Assembly: GCA_946409545.1 (NCBI GenBank)
Contig: CAMJWT010000001.1
Span: 79,437 to 143,436, forward strand
Reading direction: 5' to 3'
Length of the DNA stretch: 64,000 nucleotides
From: RUG12783 sp946409545
GTDB taxonomy: Bacteria; Bacillota_I; Bacilli_A; RF39; UBA660
Shown here: positions 25,691-34,601 of the stretch, one piece after another
How the letters are laid out: every line of letters begins with the position of its first letter
Position numbering within the stretch: the stretch's first letter is position 1
The notes under the pieces: generated by a model
What the model was told of the DNA's origin: nothing
What the model saw: only the letters and a program-made list of their open reading frames with translations
Databases searched by the model: none
Made by a program: the position numbers and the translations under genes

Positions 25691-26977
25691 ATGGATAAAA
25701 TAAGTTACTATATTTGGATAATTGCTACATTTATGCTAATTAGTTGTGGAATATTTTACACAATAAAGTTGAAATTCCCTCAATTTAGATTTAGAAGAAT
25801 GCTAAAAAGCATAAATGATAATGATCGTAATAAAAGTGGAATCAGTCCTTTTGAAAGCTTAACCTTAGCTTTAGCAAGTCGTGTAGGTGTTGGTAGTTTA
25901 TCTGGTATAGCTTTATCAATATATCGTGGTGGTATAGGAACCATATTCTGGATATGGGTATCTTGTTTATTAATTCTTCCTAATGCTTTTGTTGAAAGTA
26001 CTTTATCAGTTATCTTTCATAAAAAAAGAAATAATAAGTTTGAAGGAAATCCATCTTATTACATTAGTGAAGGGTTAAATAAGAAAAAACTAGCAATAGT
26101 ATATGCAAGTATTGTTGCTTTTTGCCAAATATTAGGTTTTACATCAATTCAATCTAATACAATGGCAACATCTCTTAATTATCACTTCAATATTCCATTA
26201 ATACTAAGTGGAGTTGTTCTTGCCGTTTTATCTTTTATGATAGTAATTGGTAATTTAAAAAGAATAACAGCCTTCTTATCAAAACAAGTATTAACTATGG
26301 GATTTTTATATGTATTAGTATCAATTCTTATTATTGTTATAAATATTAAATCAGTACCAAGTGTTTTGGCAAATATAATTCGTGAAGCTTTTAACTTTAA
26401 AGCTTTAGGATGGGGAGTCTTCGCTAGTTTAATAATTGGTGTTCAAAGAGGTATTTTCTCATCAGAATCAGGAACAGGTTCAGGTGCCATAGCTAGTGGA
26501 GCTTCTGACACAAAAACTCCTGTTAATCAAGGTTTTATCCAATCAATGGGAGTATATTTTACAGTATTTATAGTATGTACTTCAACAGCTTTAATTATCT
26601 TAACAAGTAATGTTAATATTTCATCATATCATAATCCTAATGGTATAGAGATTGTCCTATCTGCCCTTAATTATCATTTGGGTGATATTGGTAATATTTT
26701 CTTAATTATTATGCTTGTTTCATTTTCTTTTTCAACAATTCTTTCTGCATATGTATATGGTGAATCAGGATTTAAATATTTATTTCCTAAAATAACAGAT
26801 AAAGGTATCATGTTTATTAAGGTAGCTTTATTCGGAATTATTATTGCATCTGCTGTAGTAAGTCCAGTGTTATTATGGGATTTAGTAGATGTAAGTACTG
26901 CTTTAATGGCAATTATAAATGTCTATGCTATCTTTAGTTTAAGACGTATTATGTTATACGAATATTATAAGAAATGA
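25691..26977 (+). CDS. AGCS-family sodium:alanine/glycine symporter
   Basis: Polytopic (about 10 spans), 428 residues. The family motif is clear: SPFESLTLALASRVGVGSLSGIA near the start (about 52-74) and IIGVQRGIFSSESGTGSGAIASGAS (about 248-272). It imports small neutral amino acids with Na+. GTAGGTG precedes the ATG at 25691, six bases after the rlmH stop. Shorter than typical AGCS proteins (about 450-490), mainly at the C-terminus. Confidence 0.92.
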   Translation: MDKISYYIWIIATFMLISCGIFYTIKLKFPQFRFRRMLKSINDNDRNKSGISPFESLTLALASRVGVGSLSGIALSIYRGGIGTIFWIWVSCLLILPNAFVESTLSVIFHKKRNNKFEGNPSYYISEGLNKKKLAIVYASIVAFCQILGFTSIQSNTMATSLNYHFNIPLILSGVVLAVLSFMIVIGNLKRITAFLSKQVLTMGFLYVLVSILIIVINIKSVPSVLANIIREAFNFKALGWGVFASLIIGVQRGIFSSESGTGSGAIASGASDTKTPVNQGFIQSMGVYFTVFIVCTSTALIILTSNVNISSYHNPNGIEIVLSALNYHLGDIGNIFLIIMLVSFSFSTILSAYVYGESGFKYLFPKITDKGIMFIKVALFGIIIASAVVSPVLLWDLVDVSTALMAIINVYAIFSLRRIMLYEYYKK

Positions 26978-26989
26978 TGTATATAAAAA

Positions 26990-27018
26990 TTGACTTTAAG
27001 TATGATTTTTTGTATTAT
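26990..27018 (+). promoter_or_regulatory. Promoter of the WXG-like gene at 27041
   Basis: TTGACT, 17 bases, TATTAT. Thirteen bases after the AGCS stop, with no terminator visible between. Confidence 0.7.
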
Positions 27019-27040
27019 TTAATTAGAATGTAGGTGTGCT

Positions 27041-27718
27041 ATGATTGTTTTAGAACCAGAGACTCCTGTTGAAGAAGAAGAAAAAAAAGAAATTCCAAGG
27101 CTGAATGCCAATGATGCAATAAGAAAAATCGAAGATATCAATGATATTATTTCGAAAATTCAGCGTGAGTTTATTGATAATACAGGAGAATATCTTTATA
27201 ATTTAACTAATTCGTGGTGGTCAAATAAAGCTATTGCTTTTGGTGAAAAGTTAGTAAATAAAGTTGATGATGTAGATCGAAACCTCGTTTTTGTTGATGA
27301 ATCTACTGTTAATGATGCTTGCAGTTCATTCAATGATGCTGCTCGTTTTCGTAATACTAGAAGTATTTATGTTCAAGCTGGACCTTTCCTAGGTGTTAAT
27401 TATAAAAAGTTTAAAGAAGCTGATGACGCTGGAAGAGTTGGTATGATAACTAGTGATGTTGAGAATCAAACAAGTGAATATGTTAATATTCTTGAATCAA
27501 TAAAAAATGCTGTTAATGGTATTCCTAATAGTATTGGTTTTTATGATGTTAATGGTTCTCTTGTTAAAACATATCATTTAAAGTTAGGCAATATAAGTAA
27601 TCTAGTTAATGATTCAATAAATCTTGTTAGTAATGAAGTCCAAACAGCAACTCAAGAAGAGGTTGATTTAACTAAAACTGCTGCAAGCGATGCTACATCA
27701 GTATTATCTAGTAAATAA
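27041..27718 (+). CDS. WXG-like helical protein, paralogue A (225 aa)
   Basis: No signal peptide. An acidic/Pro start, then helices with the motif LTNSWWSNKAIAFGEKL (about 57-73), where W-S-N-K takes the place of W-x-G. A second helical stretch follows, then IPNSIGFYDVNGSLVKTYHLKLG (about 166-188) and an Ala/Thr-rich C-terminal helix. It is clearly related to the 222 aa protein at 28459, which lies on the other side of ung. The long form recalls LXG/WXG proteins exported by type VII systems, but I see no toxin domain. Ends in a terminator. Confidence 0.65.
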   Translation: MIVLEPETPVEEEEKKEIPRLNANDAIRKIEDINDIISKIQREFIDNTGEYLYNLTNSWWSNKAIAFGEKLVNKVDDVDRNLVFVDESTVNDACSSFNDAARFRNTRSIYVQAGPFLGVNYKKFKEADDAGRVGMITSDVENQTSEYVNILESIKNAVNGIPNSIGFYDVNGSLVKTYHLKLGNISNLVNDSINLVSNEVQTATQEEVDLTKTAASDATSVLSSK

Positions 27719-27740
27719 AACATCTTTTGATGTTTTTTTT
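27717..27740 (+). terminator. Terminator between the WXG-like gene and ung
   Basis: AAAACATC, loop TTTT, GATGTTTT and more T. The ung ribosome binding site begins at the end of the T-run, leaving no room for a promoter. Confidence 0.8.
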
Positions 27741-27753
27741 AAAGGAGGCAATA

Positions 27754-28419
27754 ATGATAGGGAATGATTGGGATCAAATATTATCAAATGAATTTAAAAA
27801 AGAATATTTTATAAATTTAATTAATAAAGTTCGTGATGAATATAAAAAGAAAACGGTTTTTCCAAGAAAAGATCAGGTTTTTAATGCTTTTCGTTATACT
27901 CCATATAAAGATCTTAAAGTAGTTATATTAGGACAAGATCCATATCATGGAGTTGGGGAAGCAGAAGGCCTATCTTTTTCCGTACCACTTGATATTAAGA
28001 AGCCACCAAGCCTTGTTAACATTTTTAAAGAGTTAAATGATGATTTAGGAGTACCTATTCCTAATCATGGCAGTTTGCATAGTTGGGCAAGACAAGGAGT
28101 ATTACTTCTTAACGCAACTTTAACAGTAATTAAAGATTTAGCTGGTTCTCATCAAGGATTAGGTTGGGAAACTTTTACAGATAATGTTATTAAAATAATA
28201 AATGAAAAAGATACCCCTGTTGTTTTTATATTATGGGGGAGATATGCAAGAAGCAAGAAGAAGTTAATAACTAATCCAATGCATTTAGTAATAGAGTCAG
28301 CTCATCCAAGTCCTTTATCAGCTTATAATGGATTTTTTGGAAGTCGTCCTTTTTCGAAAACTAATAATTTTTTAATAAAAAATAAAATGAAACCAATTGA
28401 TTGGAAAATAAATAACTAA
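27754..28419 (+). CDS. ung: Uracil-DNA glycosylase
   Basis: Removes uracil from DNA in base-excision repair. 221 residues, family 1: catalytic-Asp motif VILGQDPYHGVGEAEGLSFS (about 63-82), LLLNATLTV and the C-terminal HPSPLSAYNGFFGSRPFSKTN. The start at 27754 follows AAAGGAGGCAATA; the longer frame from 27727 runs through the terminator. With no promoter of its own visible, it must rely on read-through from the WXG-like gene. Confidence 0.96.
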   Translation: MIGNDWDQILSNEFKKEYFINLINKVRDEYKKKTVFPRKDQVFNAFRYTPYKDLKVVILGQDPYHGVGEAEGLSFSVPLDIKKPPSLVNIFKELNDDLGVPIPNHGSLHSWARQGVLLLNATLTVIKDLAGSHQGLGWETFTDNVIKIINEKDTPVVFILWGRYARSKKKLITNPMHLVIESAHPSPLSAYNGFFGSRPFSKTNNFLIKNKMKPIDWKINN

Positions 28420-28432
28420 TATTTATATAATA

Positions 28433-28441
28433 TGTTATAAT
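28433..28441 (+). promoter_or_regulatory. Extended -10 promoter of the WXG-like gene at 28459
   Basis: TGTTATAAT, followed by AGGAGG and the ATG 18 bases later (short leader). Confidence 0.55.
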
Positions 28442-28458
28442 CAAAATAGGAGGAATGT

Positions 28459-29127
28459 ATGGCAAGTGAAAATTTAAATGATGAAAAAGAAGTGGTAAGA
28501 ATTCCTGGATTGTATCCTTCTAAAGCAATAAAAGATATAAAAAATGTTAATGATGTTATCTGTAGTATTCAAAAAGTATTTGCTAGTGCAATTAATACTT
28601 ATTTTGATAAACTATACGATTTATGGTCATCTCCAAAGGCCTTAGAATTTTATGGAAGAACATCTAGTGAGTTAACTAGTATCAATGATGAAATCATTAG
28701 TTTTAACGAATCAGTAATAGATGAACTTGTAGCATCATTTAATCGAATTGCGCCATCACATAGAGAATCATCAATTAGTGTTGCTAAAGGAGCTTATACA
28801 GTTTTAAAAATAAAACCTCTATTAGAAACTTTTGCTAATGGAAAAATAGGTATGAAAGATAAATTGGTAGATAATGCAACAAGAGACTTTCTAATGCAAA
28901 TTAAAAATATTGTTAATAAGACTTCACCTATTCCTAATGTGATTTATTTCTATGATACAGATGGTAAATTAGCTGGCTCATGTAATACAAGAGTATCTGA
29001 ATTAAGAAGTATTCTTGAAAAAGGTTTATCAAAAGCTAATTTATCGGCTTCGATAGTAGATGAAGCAACTACTAGTACAAGATTAGCTGCTAAGAATGCT
29101 GCATCTATTCTAAATACTCGTAGCTAA
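28459..29127 (+). CDS. WXG-like helical protein, paralogue B (222 aa)
   Basis: Paralogue of the 225 aa protein at 27041. Shared features are KAIKDIKNVNDVICSIQK near the start, YDLWSSPKALEFYGR (W-S-S-P for W-x-G, about 52-66), SPIPNVIYFYDTDGKLAGS (about 155-173) and a C-terminal Ala-rich helix (TRLAAKNAASIL). No signal peptide, no membrane span. AGGAGGAATGT precedes the ATG. Function unknown; export by a type VII route is inferred. Confidence 0.65.
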   Translation: MASENLNDEKEVVRIPGLYPSKAIKDIKNVNDVICSIQKVFASAINTYFDKLYDLWSSPKALEFYGRTSSELTSINDEIISFNESVIDELVASFNRIAPSHRESSISVAKGAYTVLKIKPLLETFANGKIGMKDKLVDNATRDFLMQIKNIVNKTSPIPNVIYFYDTDGKLAGSCNTRVSELRSILEKGLSKANLSASIVDEATTSTRLAAKNAASILNTRS

Positions 29128-29129
29128 TA

Positions 29130-29158
29130 TTTACTTTTTATATGTTTTATGGTATAAT
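29130..29158 (+). promoter_or_regulatory. Promoter of the riboswitch-SPFH unit
   Basis: TTTACT, 17 bases, TATAAT. Transcription would begin about eight bases before the aptamer. Confidence 0.65.
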
Positions 29159-29165
29159 ACAAGAC

Positions 29166-29250
29166 AACAAAAGGGAGTAATTCCGCGTTTTATATCGTCA
29201 GGACGTTTTATACCGGTATAAAAGATTATTATTGAATGAGACTTTTGCTT
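29166..29250 (+). ncRNA. Manganese riboswitch (yybP-ykoY motif)
   Basis: Conserved pieces occur in order: AAAGGGAGTA (5' side), CGTCAGGACG (29197-29206), ACCGG (29212-29216) and TGAATGAGACTTTTGC (3' side). P1 pairs CAAAAG (29168-29173) with CTTTTG (29242-29247). The known class senses Mn2+ and normally turns genes on. Here the 3' P1 strand is also the 5' arm of a terminator, so Mn2+ binding should prevent termination. Confidence 0.82.
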
Positions 29251-29269
29251 AGCAAAAGTTTTTCTTTTG
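29241..29269 (+). terminator. Regulated terminator of the manganese riboswitch
   Basis: ACTTTTGC, loop TTA, GCAAAAGT, then TTTTCTTTT. Shares ACTTTTG with the aptamer's closing helix. Confidence 0.82.
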
Positions 29270-29307
29270 CTATAAATAATGATATAATGATGAAAGGAGG
29301 AATATTT

Positions 29308-30063
29308 ATGATTATTGGAATCATTGTTATTGTCGTTTTTATTATTTTAGGTTCAATTAAACAAATTGATCAATTTGAAAGAGGAATTAAATTCCAAAGA
29401 GGTAAATTCAAGAAAATTATGCAACCAGGATGGAATATCGTATTACCTATCATTCAATCATATAGAAAGGTAGATATTCGTACTAAAGCTGTTGACGTAC
29501 CAGAACAAGATGCTATTACAAAAGATAATGTAAGTGTACGTATTAATGCTGTTATTTACTATAAGATATTCGATGCTAGTAAAGCTATTCTTGAAGTTGA
29601 AAACTTCTATTATGCTGTATCACAATTAGCTCAAACAACAATGCGTAATGCTGTTGGTGAAGTATCTCTAGATGAATTATTATCAGAAAGAGAAAAAATA
29701 TCTGCAAAGATTTGTGAAATTATTGATAAAGCTACTGATCCTTGGGGAATTAAAGTAGAGAATGTTGAACTTAAAGACGTATCTCTTCCAGAAGAAATGA
29801 AGAGAGTTATTGCTCGTGTTGCTGAAGCAGAACGTGAGAAGATGGCTGTTATTACTAAAGCTCATGGTGAAGTTGAAGCTGCTGAAAACTTAAATAAGGC
29901 TGCTGAAACACTTGCTCAAAATCCAGTTGCTGTTCATTTAAGAACTCTTGAAACTATCAATGATTTATCAAGTGATCAATCAAATACTATTATTTTTGCA
30001 TTACCACTTGATGTTTTAAAATCATTTGATACATACAATAAAAAGAACAGTAAAAGTGAATAG
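29308..30063 (+). CDS. SPFH/prohibitin-domain membrane protein (slipin-like)
   Basis: 251 residues: one N-terminal membrane segment (MIIGIIVIVVFIILGSI), then the SPFH/band-7 domain (FERGIKFQRGKFKKIMQPGWNIVLP...; VSVRINAVIYYKI) and a C-terminal helical Glu/Ala region (AEAEREKMAVITKAHGEVEAAEN). SPFH proteins form oligomeric membrane microdomains; the stomatin/slipin subgroup fits best. The start at 29308 follows AAAGGAGG; the longer frame from 29236 crosses the terminator. Control by a manganese riboswitch is unusual for this family. Confidence 0.93.
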   Translation: MIIGIIVIVVFIILGSIKQIDQFERGIKFQRGKFKKIMQPGWNIVLPIIQSYRKVDIRTKAVDVPEQDAITKDNVSVRINAVIYYKIFDASKAILEVENFYYAVSQLAQTTMRNAVGEVSLDELLSEREKISAKICEIIDKATDPWGIKVENVELKDVSLPEEMKRVIARVAEAEREKMAVITKAHGEVEAAENLNKAAETLAQNPVAVHLRTLETINDLSSDQSNTIIFALPLDVLKSFDTYNKKNSKSE

Positions 30064-30077
30064 TGTAAATATCGATT

Positions 30078-30107
30078 AAAAAGTGATGAATTTCATCACT
30101 TTTTTTG
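30078..30107 (+). terminator. Terminator of the SPFH gene
   Basis: AAAAAGTGATGA / TCATCACTTTTT with a 3-base loop, T-run. Confidence 0.9.
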
Positions 30108-30155
30108 TTTACCTTTAATAATTTTGCGTTATATAATTAAAATAGGAGTGGTGTG

Positions 30156-30383
30156 ATGAAAAAGATAATTTTAGAAGAGAATGGTAAAGATGTTGAATAT
30201 GATGTTTTGTTTACCTTTAAAGATGAAAAGAATAATAAAGAATATATAATATATACGGATGACAGTGAATATTTATATGCAGCTTATTTTGATAATGGAG
30301 AAATAAATTATATCGATAATCCCACTGATCAAGCTTTTATCGAAAAAGTTATTGATATAGTTAAAAAGAGTGTGGAGGAATAA
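30156..30383 (+). CDS. DUF1292 (YrzB-type) small protein
   Basis: 75 residues, acidic, with the DUF1292 pattern DVLFTFKDEKNNKEYIIYTDD near residues 16-36 and a C-terminal helix. The family is widespread in Bacillota and its role is not known. AGGAGTGGTGTG precedes the ATG at 30156 (an in-frame GTG is immediately upstream). Followed one base later by the phosphoesterase gene, so they are co-transcribed. Confidence 0.85.
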   Translation: MKKIILEENGKDVEYDVLFTFKDEKNNKEYIIYTDDSEYLYAAYFDNGEINYIDNPTDQAFIEKVIDIVKKSVEE

Positions 30384-30384
30384 T

Positions 30385-31494
30385 ATGGCTAAAGTTAGTA
30401 ATTTTAATGGTAAAGTAGTAAAAAGTGTTGTTCAAAGTAAAAAAATATCATTTGGTTCTAAAATTAGAGTAGTCGTTATTTCTGATTTGCATAATTATAC
30501 TACTGATAGAGAACAAGCTAGCCGTCTAGCTGAAGAAATAAAAAGACAAAATCCCGATTTTATTTTTATAGCAGGTGATATTTTTAATCTTGGAAAACAA
30601 TGGGAAGATGAAACCTCATTATCAGGATTATGGTATTTTCTTGGTAACGTTTCTGAAGTTGCACCAGTATTTATTACATGGGGTAATCATGATATTGTAG
30701 GTACTACTGATAAAAATAGAGAAGAAAGGTTAAAGAATCTTCGTCTTCTTGAAAAAGCAAGACCTGGTGAAGTATATCCACTATATAATGAATGTGTAAT
30801 CGTAAAAGGTATGGAAGTTATGGGCTTTGTACCAACATTAGGTATTTTAGGTGGATTATCTAATCAACTTCATGGTATTGCTCATGATAAATTTATAGAT
30901 ATGTATGAAAAGAAAGGTGCAAGATTCTCAAGTGATCCAAGTAGAATGAAAACTTACTTAGGTCATAATCCTCATTTAATTGCGGCTTCTGAAAATGGAG
31001 TTGGTTTAGGAAGCTTAAAAGTATGTGACTTCTTTGTAACTGGTCACTTACACAATGGATATAAATTAGTAATTGAACACTTAAGAAAAATGTTTAAAAT
31101 GAAACCAAAAGAGTTATCTTCTCTAGCCTTTGATAAAGGCTGGGTTGAACAACCTATTGTTGTTAATAGAAAAGGTCTTCCGATTCTTACTAGCCTTTAT
31201 CCAGTTTTTATGGGACATACAAATTTATGCCGAGGAATTGTTTATATAGATGATGATGCACAACAAAAATATCTACAGTTACCTGATGGTAGTATGTATA
31301 AAAATTCCTCTAGTAAACCTAATGTTCAAGTTTGGGAACCAATTCTTCCTGATCTTGCAAGAAAAGAAATAATGGATGATGATTTATCATGTATGATTAT
31401 TTCTGAAGGTATAAATCCAGGCTTTGTTTCTGGTGAAGAAATGGCAACAATGAATACTGTTGATTTTGTTAATACAGTTGATAGTCAAAAATAA
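30385..31494 (+). CDS. Calcineurin-like metallophosphoesterase
   Basis: 369 residues with the full metal-site series: SDLHN (about 33-37), FIAGDIFN (about 66-73), WGNHD (about 98-102), a late GHNPH and GHLHNG (about 219-224). Such proteins hydrolyse phosphate mono- or diesters with two metal ions. The fold layout resembles YaeI/YkuE-type enzymes, but there is no twin-Arg or Sec signal, so it is probably cytoplasmic. The C-terminal 130 residues are less typical. GGAGGAATA precedes the ATG, which lies one base after the DUF1292 stop. Confidence 0.88.
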   Translation: MAKVSNFNGKVVKSVVQSKKISFGSKIRVVVISDLHNYTTDREQASRLAEEIKRQNPDFIFIAGDIFNLGKQWEDETSLSGLWYFLGNVSEVAPVFITWGNHDIVGTTDKNREERLKNLRLLEKARPGEVYPLYNECVIVKGMEVMGFVPTLGILGGLSNQLHGIAHDKFIDMYEKKGARFSSDPSRMKTYLGHNPHLIAASENGVGLGSLKVCDFFVTGHLHNGYKLVIEHLRKMFKMKPKELSSLAFDKGWVEQPIVVNRKGLPILTSLYPVFMGHTNLCRGIVYIDDDAQQKYLQLPDGSMYKNSSSKPNVQVWEPILPDLARKEIMDDDLSCMIISEGINPGFVSGEEMATMNTVDFVNTVDSQK

Positions 31495-31519
31495 GATTAG
31501 TTTAAAACTAATCTTTTTA
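31493..31519 (+). terminator. Terminator of the phosphoesterase operon
   Basis: AAGATTAGT / ACTAATCTT with T-run, overlapping the stop codon. Confidence 0.85.
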
Positions 31520-31581
31520 TTTCTATTGTATTTAAAAAATATTTATGGTATCATTTATGTATAATAAGGGATGGTATAGAT

Positions 31582-32451
31582 GTGAATTATACTAGTATTT
31601 TTTTGGATTCCATTAAACCAAATTTAGAGGGTATTGATGAAATTAAAGAAAGACTTGATAATTCGATGGATGAATATAAAAATCTAGATGAATTAGTCTT
31701 TTTTATTGGAGATGATTCTAAAAAGATTATTGATTTTCCTAATCAGGATTTAGTTAATAATTATTTATCGTTAATTTCCAAAGATGAAAAAGAATATCAA
31801 GCAATAAAGTACTTAGTTTCAACAAACGATAAAAAGATGCGTTTTTTACCTCAATATGTTGATTCTGTTGTTAATCTTGAAAGTTTAGCAATAGGTATTA
31901 GAAGTATAAAAAATAACTTATCAAGAGAGATTGATGATTTAAGTTCAACATATTATGAAAAATGGTTAAATAAAAAATATTATGATATCTTCTCTTCTAA
32001 TAATATTTATTTATCTGATCCAAGTGAGTTTTCTATATATTTAAAAAAGTTAGAAATTCCAGATGATTTAAAAGTTAATATATTAGGAGAAGCTGTTAAG
32101 TGTAATAATATCTATTATCAAAAATATTATGATAATACAGATGATTATATTAAGTTTATTAATGATAATCGAATATTCTTATTAAACAAGTTTAAGAGTT
32201 TAGAAGATAGTTTAAGTAAATATGTTAATCTAGATTGTAGTTTAGAAGACATATTAAGTTATAGTAATCGATATGATTTAGAAAACTTATTACTTGCTAA
32301 AAAGATATGGATTGTTAATAAAGTTAATGATAATTATTTAAATAATGATATGAATGGATTAAATGATTTAATAAAAGATTTTAATTTCATTAATACATTA
32401 GAGAACAAGAATAAAGAAGAAATAGAAAGAATAATAAAGGAAGGGCATTAA
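31582..32451 (+). CDS. Unknown helical protein (289 aa), first of a three-gene operon
   Basis: Not recognised. Entirely helical and Asn/Asp/Lys-rich; no signal peptide or membrane span. The only usable start is GTG at 31582 (nearby ATGs run into stops); AAGGGATGG upstream is a weak ribosome binding site. One base separates it from the next gene. Segments such as IDEIKERLDNSMDEYKNLDE suggest coiled coil at the N-terminus. Confidence 0.55.
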   Translation: MNYTSIFLDSIKPNLEGIDEIKERLDNSMDEYKNLDELVFFIGDDSKKIIDFPNQDLVNNYLSLISKDEKEYQAIKYLVSTNDKKMRFLPQYVDSVVNLESLAIGIRSIKNNLSREIDDLSSTYYEKWLNKKYYDIFSSNNIYLSDPSEFSIYLKKLEIPDDLKVNILGEAVKCNNIYYQKYYDNTDDYIKFINDNRIFLLNKFKSLEDSLSKYVNLDCSLEDILSYSNRYDLENLLLAKKIWIVNKVNDNYLNNDMNGLNDLIKDFNFINTLENKNKEEIERIIKEGH

Positions 32452-32452
32452 A

Positions 32453-34600
32453 ATGAAAGAAGAATTATTAAAAGTTTTAGAAACAAAGCTAGATAGTATT
32501 AATAAAAACATTGAGTCCTTAGATTTAATTAATACTAGATTAAATGGAGAAGAAGAGAATCTAAACTATGTACAACAAATTCTTGGATATTTTAAAAATG
32601 AAGAAGATGGTTATGATATTAATAGATTTTCTTTGTTAGATAAAGAGAATTTTAATAAATGTTTAGAATTAGTACCAGATTCTACAAAAGGTAAGTTTCA
32701 AACTAATAGTTGTAATTATGATGGTCTTGTTTATTTAATAAATGGTATCAATAATGGTATTGCTCTTACTTTAACGGAAGAACAACAACAAGCTATTGAA
32801 TTGATGATTAATGGCCTTAGTGATAAGAAAATTGATTATCAAGCTAGAATAGATGGTATTAAGTTAGCAAGAGATAGATTAGAAGTTAGTGATCCTAATG
32901 CCTTAGAATTATCTAAAGAAAAATATCAAAGTATTGTTAATGAACTAAATAATAATGATTATATTTCAGAAACTGATGATGTCATTAATGCTATTAACTA
33001 TTCTAATGTTGAGCAAAATAAAGTTGTTGATATGTTAAGTTATTTATTAAAATATAATGCTGACATTTATAATGAAAGAGTAGAAGTAGGACTACAAAAT
33101 CCAACATATGTTGCAAATGAAGAGGTTCAACAAGTTGTTCCTACTGAAGAAGTTTATGAAGCTCCAGTTGAAACAAATATGGAAATGCCTGTAGATGTCC
33201 CAACAGAAGAAGTATATGAAAATCCTCAAGAAATGGATTTTATGCCTACTGAAGATTATGAAGAAGTTAGTGCTGAGGAAACAGAAATACCTCAAGAAGA
33301 ATCTGTTCCTCTTGAAGTATATCAAGAAACTGAAGTTCCAGCAGATGTTCCTGTTGATAATACTGAAGTAGAAACACCTATCGAAACAGCTGTTTCAGAA
33401 GAAGTACAAGAAGAAATTAATAAATTAGTTACTGAAGAAGAACCAGAAGAATATCAAAATAGTGAATTAGAAATTACACCAGCTCCTCTTGAAGTAGAAG
33501 CACATAGTGACATGATTAATAAAGATGAATTAGATTCTTTATTACAGGGTTATCATATTAAACTAGATGATGAATTTGATGATAGCTTATTATATGGTGA
33601 TATTAATAATTATCGTGATATTTTAGATAATCTTCGTAATCAAGATGTTTTATCAACAATTAGTAAAAATCAAATATTACTAAAAAATATCTTAATTTAT
33701 TCTAATAATGAATTAATTGATAATGTTCTTGAAATAATTAGAAATGATTTTTCTATCGATGATGATGATTATGTAGAAACAGCTAAGATTACAATTGATA
33801 CATTACCAGCAATCTTTGTTAATGAACCAATTGGAACATATGATAATTTTATTCGTAATGTTGAAATGTTTAAGAGATTAAACTTCGATATGATTAACTT
33901 ATTTGATTTTAGTAGAGAATTATTAGTAGTTGATAATAACTTACTTGAAAGTAATTATCAATTAGTAAGTAGATATGATATTAATATTGATGAAAAGAAT
34001 GCTAAGTATTTACTTGCAATTCCAAATGTTGTTGAAAGAATGGATTATTATGTTGAATCTTTATATGATGATAAGATTACTAGAAAGACATTTGATGGTA
34101 TTAATATTATTAGAATGTATCCAAGTAAACTTGATACTGTAACAGATTTAACGATTAAGAGATTGCGTTATTCTAGTGAGAATGGTAAGAAGATGTTTGG
34201 TTCTCGTGAAAACAGTATTTCTGGTGAAGTTGCTAATTTAAAAGTAGATGTTTTGAATATCCCTGATAATTATATGGCTTCATTCTTCAATAATGAATTT
34301 GATGATATAACTGGTGAAGAAATAACTTCATTTGAACAAATGCTTCTAGCTAATAATAATTATCAATTTGTTGAAGATGAATTATTACAAAAATTAAATA
34401 TGTATCGTGATGGATTAAGATATTCAATTGAAAATGTTAATGTTTCTTATAATAAAGTATTAAGAAATTACAATATTTTAATTAATAATAATATTGATCC
34501 ACAAAAAGCATTAGAATTCGCAGTATGTTATAACCTTGTTATTACCAAAGATGAATACATTAAAGTAAAAAATGTTTTAAATACATTGGGAGGTAAATAA
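32453..34600 (+). CDS. Unknown large protein with acidic linker (715 aa)
   Basis: Not recognised. N-terminal helical region (1-205, beginning with a coiled coil LETKLDSINKNIESLDLIN). Then an acidic Glu/Pro/Val linker (about 215-350) with near-repeats of VPTEEVYE, then a 360-residue helical C-terminal domain made of short repeating units (…LLKNILIYSNNELIDNVLEI…, …SNYQLVSRYDINIDEKNAKYLL…). That C-terminal pattern recalls alpha-solenoid repeats. No signal peptide or membrane span, so cytoplasmic. Long acidic linkers of this kind are common in divisome or scaffold proteins; that is only analogy. Confidence 0.6.
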   Translation: MKEELLKVLETKLDSINKNIESLDLINTRLNGEEENLNYVQQILGYFKNEEDGYDINRFSLLDKENFNKCLELVPDSTKGKFQTNSCNYDGLVYLINGINNGIALTLTEEQQQAIELMINGLSDKKIDYQARIDGIKLARDRLEVSDPNALELSKEKYQSIVNELNNNDYISETDDVINAINYSNVEQNKVVDMLSYLLKYNADIYNERVEVGLQNPTYVANEEVQQVVPTEEVYEAPVETNMEMPVDVPTEEVYENPQEMDFMPTEDYEEVSAEETEIPQEESVPLEVYQETEVPADVPVDNTEVETPIETAVSEEVQEEINKLVTEEEPEEYQNSELEITPAPLEVEAHSDMINKDELDSLLQGYHIKLDDEFDDSLLYGDINNYRDILDNLRNQDVLSTISKNQILLKNILIYSNNELIDNVLEIIRNDFSIDDDDYVETAKITIDTLPAIFVNEPIGTYDNFIRNVEMFKRLNFDMINLFDFSRELLVVDNNLLESNYQLVSRYDINIDEKNAKYLLAIPNVVERMDYYVESLYDDKITRKTFDGINIIRMYPSKLDTVTDLTIKRLRYSSENGKKMFGSRENSISGEVANLKVDVLNIPDNYMASFFNNEFDDITGEEITSFEQMLLANNNYQFVEDELLQKLNMYRDGLRYSIENVNVSYNKVLRNYNILINNNIDPQKALEFAVCYNLVITKDEYIKVKNVLNTLGGK

Positions 34601-34601
34601 T

